Positions 42,997 to 51,634 are shown, counted from the first letter of the stretch. The stretch: DNA of 64,000 bases from Nocardia spumae (GCF_020733635.1 NZ_JAJFZL010000001.1:5704001-5768000); one strand, 5' to 3'. The notes: a model not told the origin generated them from the letters alone. Translations and numbers: made by a program.

Positions 42997-43326
42997 ATGG
43001 CGATCACCGAATCTCCCGGCTACGAGTGGATGAACGTGGCGCAGGCCCCGGTACGAGAGCTGTTCCCCGGCATCCGGCTACGGCCGCTGTGGAACGGCGC
43101 GAACGGGGCCAAAGCCTTTGTGCTGGAGATGGATCCGGGCAGCTCGTGGACGGGTATCGATGTCCACGAACCCGGTCCCGAAGAGGTCTATGTCGTCTCC
43201 GGCACCTTCAACGACGGCTTCCGGGACTATCCGGCGGGCTCGTTCATCCACGCACCCGCGGGATCGTCCCATGTGCCGCAGTCCGAGGCCGGCTGCACAC
43301 TGTTCCTCTTCTATCCCGAGGGCTGA
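42997..43326 (+). CDS. Cupin domain protein
   Basis: 109 aa single cupin barrel. DVHEPGPEEVYVVSGTFNDGFRDYPAGSFIHAPAGSSHVPQSEAGCTLFLF contains the two cupin motifs (read in segments), with His and Glu candidates for metal coordination (VHEPGPEE and SSHV). It resembles ChrR/anti-sigma-type or small quercetinase-like cupins. Likely co-transcribed with the thiolase. Function unknown; sequence alone does not show an enzyme. Confidence 0.88.
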   Translation: MAITESPGYEWMNVAQAPVRELFPGIRLRPLWNGANGAKAFVLEMDPGSSWTGIDVHEPGPEEVYVVSGTFNDGFRDYPAGSFIHAPAGSSHVPQSEAGCTLFLFYPEG

Positions 43327-43355
43327 TCCGGCGGTTGCCGGAAAGGTTGCTGCGG

Positions 43356-43398
43356 CGGTTGCCGATCGGCGTCCCCGAATAGCGCCGACCGGCAACCG
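43356..43398. terminator. Bidirectional hairpin terminator
   Basis: Stem of CGGTTGCCG and CGGCG separated by AT, an 11-nt loop, then CGCCG, AC, CGGCAACCG: 14 paired positions with one internal 2x2 mismatch. It ends at the base next to the stop codon of the minus-strand small gene and 29 bp after the cupin stop, so it serves both convergent genes. Confidence 0.78.
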
Positions 43399-43599
43399 TC
43401 ATCCGCGGCGCCGGCAACTGTCGGGCACGATATGCCCGGCGGTCACCAGCGCGTCGAACGCCGCCTGCTTGATACCGCAGCAGTCGGTCGTGCAATCGGT
43501 GTGCAGCTGCATTACCTGGTGCGCACGGTCCACCGTCAGTGGCCGAGTCGGCGCCGAATGTGCCATCACCACAATGAGTTCAGCGACAGACAACTCCAT
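43399..43599 (-). CDS. Small Cys-containing protein, 66 aa
   Basis: MELSVAELIVVMAHSAPTRP start; the body includes VDRAHQVMQLHTDCTTDCCGIKQAAFDALVTAGHIVPD, with cysteines in C-x3-CC spacing (read in segments). An in-frame ATG 12 nt earlier is possible. I recognise it as a type of short helical protein common in Nocardia genomes, without assigned function. An IdeR-like sequence lies 121 bp upstream. Codon use and hairpin-bounded 3' end support it as real. Confidence 0.7.
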   Translation of the reverse strand: MELSVAELIVVMAHSAPTRPLTVDRAHQVMQLHTDCTTDCCGIKQAAFDALVTAGHIVPDSCRRRG

Positions 43600-43719
43600 G
43601 ACATGCCCCATATCCGGTTCTACATGTTGATGTAGCTAAACAGTAACTCGGCGAACGGCCCACGCCGAGGGACAAGTACCGGACAACCGTGTGCCCAGAG
43701 GACATCCACGCGGGCACAA

Positions 43720-43738
43720 GAGCATTGCCTCACCTAAG
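43720..43738. promoter_or_regulatory. Weak IdeR/DtxR-like half site
   Basis: Sequence around GCCTCACCTAA matches one half of the IdeR consensus nearly perfectly; over the 19-bp site I count 13 matches to TTAGGTTAGGCTCACCTAA. The other half is degenerate. It lies upstream of the 66-aa gene and next to the FadD-type ligase stop. May be chance. Confidence 0.25.
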
Positions 43739-43752
43739 CCCGGGAACTCGAC

Positions 43753-45621
43753 TCACTGATCGTCGAGCGCGTCCGGGAATGACTGCTGCCGATGACCACC
43801 GCGCAATGTGCCCGCCACATAGGCGGCTTTACATGCGCGCCGGGCGATCTTGCCACTCGAGGTTCGCGGTATCGATCCCGCCGGCACCAGTAGCAGATCA
43901 CGCACCGTCACCCCGTGGCGTGCGGAAATCGCCGCGCGCACCGTCTCGACCACCGGACCGGAATCGAGTTTGGCTGCGCCACTGCCACGTTCGGCGACGA
44001 TCACCAGATGTTCGGAATCGGATCCGGATGCCGCGTCCGGGGGTAACTCGTGGCCGCGCACCGAGAAGGCCGCCACGAAACCCGGCCGCAATGCCGTCGA
44101 GGATTCCTGGGCCGACATCTCCAGATCCTGCGGATAGTGGTTGCGGCCGTCGACAATCACCAGATCCTTGACCCGTCCGGTGATGTACAGCTCACCGTCG
44201 TGGTACACGCCGTAATCGCCGGTGCTCATCCAATATGCCTGTGCCGCGGTACCTTCGGCGTGACTACCGGTCGGCCGACGCGAGGCGAGGCGATTGTGGA
44301 AGGTCTGCTCGGTCTCGTCGGGCCGGTCCCAGTAGCCGATTCCCATGTTCTCCCCGTGCAACCAGATCTCGCCGACGTGCCCGTCGGGAAGCTCGGCCCC
44401 ACCCTCGTCGACGATGACCGCCCACTGCGACCGCGCCACATATCCGCACGACACCTGTGCCACGGCGTTTTCCGCGTACTGATCCACCTCGACCAGTTGC
44501 CCGGCGTTGAGCCGGGCGCGATCGGCGTAGACGACCCGTGCGGGATCCTCACGCCGGGTCGCCGAGACGAACAGCGTGGCCTCGGCCATCCCGTAGCACG
44601 GTTTGATCGCGGTCTTCGGCAGTCCGTAGGGCGTGAACGCCTCGTTGAACTTCGCCATCGACGCCACCGAGACCGGTTCACTGCCGTTGATCAGACCGAT
44701 GACATTCGACAGGTCCAGGCTCTCCCCCGGCTTCGGGCGGCCCCGCACCGCCGCGTGCTCGAACGCGAAATTCGGTGCGGCGGCATAGGTTCCGGCGCCG
44801 TCGGAGGCGGCTGCCAACTCCCTGATCCAGCGCGCGGGCCGGCGGACGAAAGCACTGGGCGACATGATGGTGATGAACTTCCCGCCGATGGCCGGCAGGA
44901 TCACACACAGCAGACCCATATCGTGGAACAGCGGCAACCAGGTGACGCCGCGGGCGTTCTCGTCGATGCCCAGGGCGTCGATCATCTGCAGCAGATTGGT
45001 GCCGACCGACCGGTGCGTGATCTCCACACCGGCCGGAGTGCGGGTGGACCCGGACGTGTACTGCAGATACGCGACACTATCGATATCGATATCCGGTTCG
45101 ATCCAGTTCGCGCCGATACTGTCCGGAATCGCGTCGACGGCGATGATGCGCGGTCGCTGCGCGGCCGGCATGGCGCGAAAGAATTCCCGCACCCCCGCCG
45201 CCGCGGAGGTGGCCGTGAGAATCGCGGTGGGCCGGCAGTCACCGAGCACGGCGTGCAGGCGGTCGGTGTGGCCGGGCTCGTCCGGATCGAACAGCGGCAC
45301 CGCGATATTGCCCGCGTAGACCGCCGCGAACAGCGCCACCACGTAGTCCAGGCCCTGCGGCGCCAGCACCGCGACCCGGTCACGTGGCGAGGTGACCTGC
45401 TGTAGCCGCGCCGCCACCGCTCGCAATCGCGCACCGAACTGGCGCCAGGTGAGCTCGTGATATTCACCCTCGCGTTCGCGCGAATAGTCGATGTAGCGGT
45501 AGGCCAGTTCGTCCCCGTTCGCCGCACTGTGTTTGTCGACGAAGTCGATCAGCGTCGCGCCGCCCAGGATCTTGATATTGCCCTGCTCGTCCAGATAGTC
45601 ATCGAAGGTCTCGCCGATCAT
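43753..45621 (-). CDS. Fatty acyl-AMP ligase, FadD32-like
   Basis: 622 aa. Adenylate-forming motifs: LQYTSGSTRTPAGVEITHRSV, WLPLFHDMGLL, CYGMAEATLFVSA, STGDYGVYHDGELYITGRVKD and the catalytic Lys in IPRTSSGKIARRA. The insertion and STRTPAGV form are those of FAAL enzymes of the FadD32 type, which load fatty acids as acyl-AMP onto ACP/PKS proteins for mycolic acid synthesis. Start ATG with AAGGATAGGGA. It is 99 bp downstream of the KAS gene on the same strand, so the two could be one transcript. Pks13 and AccD4 are not adjacent, so it may be a paralogue for another lipid. Confidence 0.9.
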   Translation of the reverse strand: MIGETFDDYLDEQGNIKILGGATLIDFVDKHSAANGDELAYRYIDYSREREGEYHELTWRQFGARLRAVAARLQQVTSPRDRVAVLAPQGLDYVVALFAAVYAGNIAVPLFDPDEPGHTDRLHAVLGDCRPTAILTATSAAAGVREFFRAMPAAQRPRIIAVDAIPDSIGANWIEPDIDIDSVAYLQYTSGSTRTPAGVEITHRSVGTNLLQMIDALGIDENARGVTWLPLFHDMGLLCVILPAIGGKFITIMSPSAFVRRPARWIRELAAASDGAGTYAAAPNFAFEHAAVRGRPKPGESLDLSNVIGLINGSEPVSVASMAKFNEAFTPYGLPKTAIKPCYGMAEATLFVSATRREDPARVVYADRARLNAGQLVEVDQYAENAVAQVSCGYVARSQWAVIVDEGGAELPDGHVGEIWLHGENMGIGYWDRPDETEQTFHNRLASRRPTGSHAEGTAAQAYWMSTGDYGVYHDGELYITGRVKDLVIVDGRNHYPQDLEMSAQESSTALRPGFVAAFSVRGHELPPDAASGSDSEHLVIVAERGSGAAKLDSGPVVETVRAAISARHGVTVRDLLLVPAGSIPRTSSGKIARRACKAAYVAGTLRGGHRQQSFPDALDDQ

Positions 45622-45720
45622 TCCCTATCCTTTTTCTCGCACGCACAGATGTCGTGCGATGACACCGAATACCCGATCGACGCCCGAGCCCGCCGGGTCG
45701 GCGGGCTGGGGCGGTGGAGC

Positions 45721-46965
45721 TCAGTACCGTCCGAAACTCAGCGATACGTTGTGGCCGCCGAAGCCGAAGGAGTTGTTGACCGCATAGTCGATCCGGCCTT
45801 GGCGCGCCTGACCCTTGACGATGTCGAGATCGACCTCCGGGTCCTGATTCTCCAGATTCAAGGTCGGCGGCACGACGCTGTCGCGAATGGACAGCACCGT
45901 GAGAACCGACTCGAGCGCCCCGACCGCGCCGATGGAATGCCCGAGCGCCGATTTCGGGGCGTAGACCGAGGCGTGGCCACCGACCGCGGCGGCGATCGCG
46001 CGTGCCTCGGCCGTATCGCCGATCGGCGTCGCGGTGGCATGGGCATTCACATGCATCACATCGGTTTTCGACAGGCCCGCGGTCTGCAGTGCGCGGGTGA
46101 TCGCCCGCGCGGCGCCCTTGCCTTCGGGATCGGGCGCCACCAGGTGGAAACCGTCGGAAGTGACGCCGGCACCGAGCAGACGGGCATGGACGGTCGCACC
46201 GCGCGCCCGGGCGTGTTCCTCGGATTCGAGCACCATCATCGCCCCGGCCTCACCGAAGACGAATCCGTCCCGATCGGTGTCGAACGGCCGCGAGGCCCGC
46301 TTCGGCTCGTCGTTGCGGGTGCTCATGGCGCGCATCATGGTGAACGCCGCGATCGGCACGGCCTGGATGGATCCCTCCACCCCGCCGGTGACGACCACAT
46401 CGGCATCACCCATCACGATCATCTTCCAGGCGTTCGCGATGGCCTCGGATCCGGACGAACACGCCGAGACCGGCGTGGCGATACCGGCTTTGGCACCCAA
46501 TTCCGTACCCACCACCGCGGCCGCGCCGTTGGGCATGATCATCTGCACCGCCAGCGGGCTGACCCGGCGATAACCGCCGTTGGCCATCTTGTCCCTGACG
46601 TCGATGAGCGCTTCCGCGCCACCGAGCCCGGTACCGACCGATACGCCCAGCCGCTCCCGGTCGACCTCAGGCGTGCCCGCGTTGCGCCACACCTCGCGGC
46701 CCAGCATCAGCGCCATCTGCTCGACATAGGACAGCCGCCGGGTCTCCTCCCGGCTCAGGACGCTGCTGGGCGCGACCTTGAGATGTCCGCCGATACGCAC
46801 CGGCAGTTCGAACTGGTCGATGAATCCGTCGTCGAGTACATCGATTCCGCTCTCACCGTTCAACAGGCCTTTCCAGGTGGAGTCGACGTCACCGGCGATC
46901 GACGTCGTAGCGGCCAGGCTGGTGACGACGACGTCGCGGTAACGCGTACGGCTGGAAACCGTCAT
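45721..46965 (-). CDS. Beta-ketoacyl-ACP synthase, KasA/KasB-like
   Basis: 414 aa. Catalytic triad Cys169 ([10 protein letters not shown]), His309 ([12 protein letters not shown]) and His343 ([13 protein letters not shown]), matching KasA Cys171-His311-His345 in spacing. C-terminal end [14 protein letters not shown]. Elongates acyl chains of meromycolate or other fatty acids. The ATG giving [13 protein letters not shown] was chosen; the frame continues 20 codons further but that piece is Cys/Pro-rich and unlikely. Upstream spacer holds two 13-bp direct repeats. Mycobacterial KAS genes lie in a FAS-II cluster; here it is isolated beside a FadD32-like ligase. Confidence 0.92.
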   Translation of the reverse strand: MTVSSRTRYRDVVVTSLAATTSIAGDVDSTWKGLLNGESGIDVLDDGFIDQFELPVRIGGHLKVAPSSVLSREETRRLSYVEQMALMLGREVWRNAGTPEVDRERLGVSVGTGLGGAEALIDVRDKMANGGYRRVSPLAVQMIMPNGAAAVVGTELGAKAGIATPVSACSSGSEAIANAWKMIVMGDADVVVTGGVEGSIQAVPIAAFTMMRAMSTRNDEPKRASRPFDTDRDGFVFGEAGAMMVLESEEHARARGATVHARLLGAGVTSDGFHLVAPDPEGKGAARAITRALQTAGLSKTDVMHVNAHATATPIGDTAEARAIAAAVGGHASVYAPKSALGHSIGAVGALESVLTVLSIRDSVVPPTLNLENQDPEVDLDIVKGQARQGRIDYAVNNSFGFGGHNVSLSFGRY

Positions 46966-46984
46966 TCTCGGCTCACTTTCGACA

Positions 46985-47016
46985 GGCAACACTGCGGAAC
47001 AGGGGCAACACTGCGG
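46985..47016. promoter_or_regulatory. 13-bp direct repeat in the KAS/desaturase divergent spacer
   Basis: GGCAACACTGCGG occurs at 46985-46997 and 47004-47016, start-to-start 19 bp, about two helical turns. It lies 20-51 bp upstream of the KAS start in the region shared with the divergent desaturase. Confidence 0.55.
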
Positions 47017-47178
47017 CGAATACAAGCTGAAGCGACAACGGTGGCGATGGAGCGGCTACATTAGCGAGGCGAACCCGACCGGCTGCCCTGCGCCACCCGG
47101 CAGCCCGGTCGTGACTGCACTGTACCGGTTTCTTCCCGAGCGTCGCACCGCGATCCACAACGAGGAAGGGCACCACCG

Positions 47179-48177
47179 TTGGTCAGGAATCTCACCCAGC
47201 TCGAGTTGCTGCTGGAACTCGAGCCCGTCGCCGAGCGCAACGTCCACCGGCATCTGTCGATGGCCAAGACGTGGCATCCGCACGACTATGTGCCCTGGGA
47301 CCAGGGCAGCAACTTCGCCGCACTGGGCGGAAAGGATTGGGACCCCGCGCAGTCGCGGCTCAGCGAGGTGGCCCGCGCGGCCATGATCACCAATCTTCTC
47401 ACCGAGGACAATCTGCCCTCCTACCACCGCGAAATCGCCGAGAATTTCTCCCGCGACGGGGCCTGGGGCACCTGGGTCGGCCGCTGGACCGCCGAGGAGA
47501 ACCGGCACGGCATCGTCATGCGCGACTACCTGGTGGTCACCCGCGGCGTCGACCCGGTCGCGCTCGAACAGGCCCGGATGGCCCACATGACCCAGGGCTA
47601 CAACGCGATGAAACTCGTTCGGGAGAGCGAGAAGGCCGATCTGTCCGACATCGCCGACACCGGATTCCTGCATTCGGTCGCCTACGTGACCTTCCAAGAG
47701 CTGGCGACCCGGGTCTCACACCGCAATACCGGCAAGATCTGCGACGATCCCGTCGCCGATCGCATGCTGGCGCGCATCTCGGCCGACGAGAACCTGCACA
47801 TGATCTTCTACCGCAATATGTGCGACGCGGCATTGGATCTCGCACCGGATCAGGCGATCGCGGCCATCACCGATATCGTCTGCAATTTCCAGATGCCCGG
47901 CGCCGGAATGCCGGATTGGCGGCGCAACGGCGTACTGATGGCCAAACACGGTGTCTACGATCTGCGTCAGCACCTCGAGGAGGTGGTGATGCCCGTGTTG
48001 CGCAAGTGGAATGTGTTCGATCGCAACGATTTCACCGCACGTGGTGATGGCGCACGCAACACCCTCGGGGAATTCCTGGAGAAGCTGCGAACCGACTGCG
48101 CGCGTTTCGAAGAGCAGCGCGACCGGGCGCTGGCGCGGGAGGCCCGCAAACGCGATCTGGTGAGCTCCCCGTCGTGA
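47179..48177 (+). CDS. Acyl-ACP desaturase, DesA-type
   Basis: 332 aa from TTG, supported by GAGGAAGGG with 8-nt spacing and absence of a better ATG. Soluble diiron desaturase: ligands are in LTEDNLP (Glu76), EENRH (Glu107/His110), TFQELATRVSH (Glu174) and DENLH (Glu204/His207). Introduces a cis double bond into acyl-ACP, as DesA1/DesA2 in mycobacteria. Divergent from the KAS gene, with the 13-bp repeats between them, so fatty acid elongation and desaturation may be co-controlled. Confidence 0.92.
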   Translation: MVRNLTQLELLLELEPVAERNVHRHLSMAKTWHPHDYVPWDQGSNFAALGGKDWDPAQSRLSEVARAAMITNLLTEDNLPSYHREIAENFSRDGAWGTWVGRWTAEENRHGIVMRDYLVVTRGVDPVALEQARMAHMTQGYNAMKLVRESEKADLSDIADTGFLHSVAYVTFQELATRVSHRNTGKICDDPVADRMLARISADENLHMIFYRNMCDAALDLAPDQAIAAITDIVCNFQMPGAGMPDWRRNGVLMAKHGVYDLRQHLEEVVMPVLRKWNVFDRNDFTARGDGARNTLGEFLEKLRTDCARFEEQRDRALAREARKRDLVSSPS

Positions 48178-48295
48178 GGGCCCGCGGCGCGGCGGTGTAA
48201 GCGACTGCATCCCCGAGCATTTCGATATGGTTTCGAACGCGTCAGAGCGGCAGAACACATTGCCAGAAAATAGCCGCGGGTGCACACTAGGAGAT

Positions 48296-48469
48296 ATGAC
48301 CGCTTCACCCCGCGCTGCTCACCCCACGGCACACGAAACCGTGGCGCTGATCGACGCAACCCATCCCGTTGTGCACGTCGAGTTCCGGATCGGTGATCCG
48401 CACCGGCAGGCCAAGATGCGGGCGGTCATGGACCGCCTGCGCGTGGGAAACCGGTTCGGAAACCGCTGA
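48296..48469 (+). CDS. Small hypothetical protein, 57 aa
   Basis: ATG preceded by TAGGAGAT. MTASPRAAHPTAHETVALIDATHPVVHVEFRIGDPHRQ runs into a basic C-terminal helix (AKMRAVMDRLRVGNRFGNR). No family recognised, no membrane segment. Its stop is 11 bp from the end of the convergent VIT gene. Kept because the start signal is good and the frame has typical high-GC third positions. Confidence 0.5.
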   Translation: MTASPRAAHPTAHETVALIDATHPVVHVEFRIGDPHRQAKMRAVMDRLRVGNRFGNR

Positions 48470-48480
48470 ATTCACCGCCG

Positions 48481-49194
48481 CTAGATCGCCATACCCACCA
48501 GATGGCCGACCAGATAGGTCGTCGCCATCGCGACCGCACCGCCCGCCAGCACTCGAATCGCCGCACGCCGTACCGGCGCCTGGCCGAGGCGTGCGCCGAC
48601 GGCGCCGGTCGCGGCCAGGGCCAGCAGCACCGCCGTCGCGGTGACCGGAACCCGGATGGCCGCCGGCACCAGCATCGCCAGTAGCGGCAGTAGCGCACCG
48701 GCGGTGAACGACAGGGCCGACGACAGGGCGGCATGCCACGGGTTGGTCAATTCCGTCGGATCGATACCCAATTCGGCTTCGGCGTGCGCGGCGAACGCGT
48801 CCTTGGCCGTCAACTCCCGGGCCACTCGTGCCGCGGTGGCGGGTGACAGCCCCTTCGCCTCGTAGATGGCGGCCAGCTCGGCGAGTTCACCGTCGGGATC
48901 GGTGGCCAATTCCCGTCTTTCCGCCGCCAGCACCGCGCGCTCACTGTCGCGCTGTGTACTGACCGACACATATTCACCCAGTGCCATCGATACCGCCCCC
49001 GCCGCCAAACCCGCGACACCCGCGGTCATGATGGCCGGCGTCGAGGTGGTGGCCGCCGCCACGCCGATGACAATCCCTGCCACGGAGACGATTCCGTCAT
49101 TGGCGCCCAGCACCCCCGCGCGCAGCCAATTCAACCGCACGGACAAACCGGCCCCATGGCTTTCCGTACGGACCGCACTCTCGATTGTCACCAT
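48481..49194 (-). CDS. VIT1/CCC1-family transporter
   Basis: 237 aa. N-terminal membrane motif RLNWLRAGVLGANDGIVSVAGIVIGVAAA, the second helix AIMTAGVAGLAAGAVSMALGEYVSVSTQRDSER (read in segments), a soluble acidic metal-binding linker (~70 residues, with ELAELAAIYEAKGLSPATA), then three helices. Family members move Fe2+ or Mn2+ out of the cytoplasm. ATG at MVTIESAVRTES; longer in-frame starts lie in the AT-rich spacer. No strong IdeR box is visible upstream. Convergent with the 57-aa gene. Confidence 0.9.
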   Translation of the reverse strand: MVTIESAVRTESHGAGLSVRLNWLRAGVLGANDGIVSVAGIVIGVAAATTSTPAIMTAGVAGLAAGAVSMALGEYVSVSTQRDSERAVLAAERRELATDPDGELAELAAIYEAKGLSPATAARVARELTAKDAFAAHAEAELGIDPTELTNPWHAALSSALSFTAGALLPLLAMLVPAAIRVPVTATAVLLALAATGAVGARLGQAPVRRAAIRVLAGGAVAMATTYLVGHLVGMAI

Positions 49195-49596
49195 ATCCGC
49201 TCGCACTCGATAAAAATAACTCTGTCCCGCAATTCCGGCCAGCAAAGAAAGCCTTCCCGAATTTAGGTAATCCATTGCACAGGAAGGTTTTCCAAACCTC
49301 ATCTCCACAAACGCGCACGCCGATGATCTATTCCCGGAGAACCACCGAAAATCGTTCGGCAACAGCGCTTTCGCGACCGGTGCCGACCGCGCCCCGAGCC
49401 GACGGCGGCAGCTTCCGGGGCCGCGCGGCGGCCGGCGCCGGGCGACGCGGCCGAGCGGGACATCCGGCGGCGCCGCCGGATTCGCCGGTCCCGTGGCGAA
49501 AATCACCCGATACCGAGACGCACGCGAGGATTGTGGCGTGGCGGGCGGGTGTGGTGCTTACAATCTGCGGGACCAACTGGAAAGGGATTCCGCACA
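49195..49596. other. Intergenic region with a long palindrome
   Basis: 402 bp between the divergent VIT transporter and a plus-strand membrane protein. The part near the VIT gene is AT-rich (promoter-like), the part at 49390-49500 is very GC-rich. Open frames crossing it lack ribosome binding sites and match nothing I know. A perfect 20-bp palindrome is listed separately. Confidence 0.55.
49462..49481. repeat. Perfect 20-bp palindrome
   Basis: ATCCGGCGGCGCCGCCGGAT reads the same on both strands with no spacer. It can form a cruciform or be a dimer-binding site; as an RNA hairpin the loop would take the central bases. It lies about 115 bp before the plus-strand gene at 49597. Confidence 0.85.
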
Positions 49597-49974
49597 ATGG
49601 ACGCGGTCGTCACGGAAGTTGCGGTCGAAGGTAAGCGGCTCATCGATGAGGTGTGGCTGGGGCGGATCAGTCGTGAGCAGGCAGTACATCGGTTCGTTCA
49701 GGTCGGCGACGGGATGGTCGCGTTCGAGACCGCCGCCGATATCGTCGACGACGGGCTGGCCTGGCTCGATTCCCACGCCTCGCGGCTGCGACTACTGGCC
49801 TGGTGCTCGTGGCTGGAACTGCCGGTGTTCGGTGGCCTGGCGATGCTCGGGGCGGTGACCGGCGATTACCTGTCCACGGGGTTCTCGCTGGTGCTGCTGG
49901 GGGTGCTGCAGTTGGTGCACCGCCATATCGGACCGCCGCGGCCCCCGATCGCGCGCCGTCAGCACAGCCACTGA
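49597..49974 (+). CDS. Small membrane protein, hypothetical
   Basis: 125 aa. The first 70 residues are soluble and helical (GKRLIDEVWLGRISREQAVHRFVQVGDGMVAFETAADIVDDGLAWLD, read in segments). The rest forms one or two hydrophobic helices (LLAWCSWLELPVFGGLAMLGAVTG and GFSLVLLGVLQLV) with a basic end. An AAAGGG lies upstream of the ATG. No family recognised. Its 3' end overlaps the convergent Ada-like gene by 16 nt. Confidence 0.65.
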   Translation: MDAVVTEVAVEGKRLIDEVWLGRISREQAVHRFVQVGDGMVAFETAADIVDDGLAWLDSHASRLRLLAWCSWLELPVFGGLAMLGAVTGDYLSTGFSLVLLGVLQLVHRHIGPPRPPIARRQHSH

Positions 49975-50294
49975 TCCGACACCGCTGACACCGTGTCCGG
50001 CGTGGCCCGAACGGTTTTCCACCGCCGATACGCCTCCGGCAGACAACGCGCGCACGGGCGGTAACCGGCGGCAACCGCGGTCGCCTCGTCCGCGAAGAAG
50101 ACGCGGTGGGCGGCATAGTTCCCACGCCGCAGCGCCCGCAGCGCCGCCGGGCAGTCCAGCCGGCCGTAGATCCGCTGGCGGCGGTGGCCGCCCAGGGCGC
50201 CGGCGACCGCACTGCGGTAGGGCACCGCGTCCGGTCCGAGCAACAGATACCGGCCGGGATCAGGCGGATCCGGTTGTCCGGCCATCGCTGTCAC
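49959..50294 (-). CDS. Ada-like metal-binding domain protein
   Basis: 111 aa. Ada N-terminal-like zinc domain: RIYGRLDCPAALRALRRGNYAAHRVFFADEATAVAAGYRPCARCLPEAYRRWK, read in segments. Ada's domain uses four cysteines; here only three are in the expected stretch (LDCPAAL and RPCARC), so zinc binding or the methyl-accepting Cys may be altered. GTG start overlaps the 2OG gene stop as GTGA. Third gene of an operon with ogt and a 2OG-Fe(II) oxygenase, which points to alkylation repair or sensing. Confidence 0.85.
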   Translation of the reverse strand: MTAMAGQPDPPDPGRYLLLGPDAVPYRSAVAGALGGHRRQRIYGRLDCPAALRALRRGNYAAHRVFFADEATAVAAGYRPCARCLPEAYRRWKTVRATPDTVSAVSDQWLC

Positions 50295-51019
50295 GCCTCG
50301 TGGAAGACCAGGCCGAGGGTGCGGCGACGCCCGGAGCGCACCACGCTGACCCCGTGCCGCATCGGTGCGGCCGACCAGCCGCGGGCCGAGGGCACCGGGC
50401 GATCGCGGGTGGTGAAGATCAGCCCGTGTCCCCGCGGCACGGTGATCGAGGTTCCGCGCGATTGCGCGCGGGGGCGCTGTTCGACCAGCAGGAATTCGCC
50501 GCCGGTGTAATCGGTTTCGGGCGTATCCAGCCCGATCACGACCTGCAGCGGAAAGATCATGTCACCGAAGAGATCGCGATGCAGCGCATTCCAATCCCCC
50601 GGTCCGTAGCGCAACAGGATCTGCGACGACCGGGTCTGTCCGGCGCGATGACAGATCGCGATCCAGTCCTCGAGCCGATCGGGCCAGGAGCCGGGGCGGG
50701 CCAGCCGATCCGCCCAGACGCGCGCCACGGCGAGCAGATTCGGATAGAGCGCGGCGCGCAGCCCGGTCACGATCGGTGGCAGGTCATGGGTGAAGTACCG
50801 GTATTCACCCGCCCCGAACCGATGCCGCGCCATCTCGACGGTCGACCGGAAATGTCGCTCCTCGTCGTAGAGCTCGGCGAGGAGGCGGCATTCGGCGGGG
50901 GTCAGCAGCGCACCGGTCAGCGCACAGCCGTGCGCATCGAGTTCGGCCGCCAGCGCCGGCCAGTCCTGTCCGGCCACTCGCTCGTCGACCCTCGTCGGCA
51001 CGGCCGCCTCAGGCGGCAT
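50291..51019 (-). CDS. 2OG-Fe(II) oxygenase
   Basis: 242 aa. Iron ligands: His147 and Asp149 in NALHRDLFGDM, His222 in APMRHGVSVVRSG, with Arg231-233 able to bind 2-oxoglutarate. GEYRYF and YTGGEFLLVEQRPRAQSR provide the jelly-roll core. This form is commonly encoded with Ogt and Ada-like genes in Actinobacteria and resembles AlkB-related demethylases in placement, but direct AlkB motifs were not confirmed. ATG overlaps the upstream ogt by 11 nt. Confidence 0.87.
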   Translation of the reverse strand: MPPEAAVPTRVDERVAGQDWPALAAELDAHGCALTGALLTPAECRLLAELYDEERHFRSTVEMARHRFGAGEYRYFTHDLPPIVTGLRAALYPNLLAVARVWADRLARPGSWPDRLEDWIAICHRAGQTRSSQILLRYGPGDWNALHRDLFGDMIFPLQVVIGLDTPETDYTGGEFLLVEQRPRAQSRGTSITVPRGHGLIFTTRDRPVPSARGWSAAPMRHGVSVVRSGRRRTLGLVFHEA

Positions 51020-51494
51020 GTTCGAGCTCCAGCAGCTGACGCTTGCGCTCGAGCCCGCCGGCGTATCCGGTGAGCCGGCCGTCGGCGCCGATGACCCGAT
51101 GACAGGGCCGCACGATCAGCACCGGATTCGCGCCGATCGCGGCACCGACGGCGCGCAGTGCGGCACGCGGGGCACCGATACGCGCGCCGATCTCGCCGTA
51201 GGACACCGTCCGGCCGTAGGGGATGTCGTCGAGCGCCTGCCAGACCCGGCGGCGGAATTCGCTGCCCTCGACCGCGCAGTCGAGGTCGAACCGGGTGCGC
51301 CGCCCCGCGAAGTAGTCGCCCAGCTGCTCGATCGCCGCCGCGAAAGCCTCGTGGCTCTCGATCCATTCCGGCTGTACCGCAACCGTTTTCCCGCCCGCGA
51401 TCGAGACCGACCGCAATGCGGTACCGGTCGGCCGCACCTCGCCGACGAGCATCAGCTCGCCGAGTGGACTCGCCGTCATCGTATAGACCGTCAT
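51009..51494 (-). CDS. ogt: Methylated-DNA--[protein]-cysteine S-methyltransferase
   Basis: 161 aa suicide repair protein that removes O6-alkyl groups from guanine. Active site PCHRVIGADG with Cys131, preceded by the HTH RAVGAAIGANPVLIVRPC and the Asn hinge. ATG chosen with GGGAG 6 nt upstream; an alternative ATG lies 12 nt further up. First gene of the ogt/2OG/Ada-like operon. The PPOX-type gene is divergent, 141 bp away. Confidence 0.95.
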   Translation of the reverse strand: MTVYTMTASPLGELMLVGEVRPTGTALRSVSIAGGKTVAVQPEWIESHEAFAAAIEQLGDYFAGRRTRFDLDCAVEGSEFRRRVWQALDDIPYGRTVSYGEIGARIGAPRAALRAVGAAIGANPVLIVRPCHRVIGADGRLTGYAGGLERKRQLLELEHAA

Positions 51495-51634
51495 CGCTGC
51501 TCCCATCGTCGTTCGATCCGTACGCTCCCCAATCTGCCGCAGCCGGTTGTCCGATACCGGCGGAAATCAGACATCGCATCCCGGCCTTCGCCGCGGCCGG
51601 GAATGAATCAGCTCACCAGGGCGTCCGACCCTGC

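Noticed and set aside
44050..47064. Large plus-strand frames opposite the FadD32-like and KAS genes
   Set aside because: Antisense to intact catalytic motifs; no homology-like segments seen.
49262..49280. IdeR box upstream of the VIT transporter (TTTAGGTAATCC)
   Set aside because: Only one half resembles the consensus; the other half (CATTGCAC) does not, so no iron-box call was made.
49328..49597. 89-codon minus-strand frame in the VIT/membrane-protein spacer
   Set aside because: Pro/Ala/Arg-rich, no SD, crosses the 20-bp palindrome; treated as noncoding.
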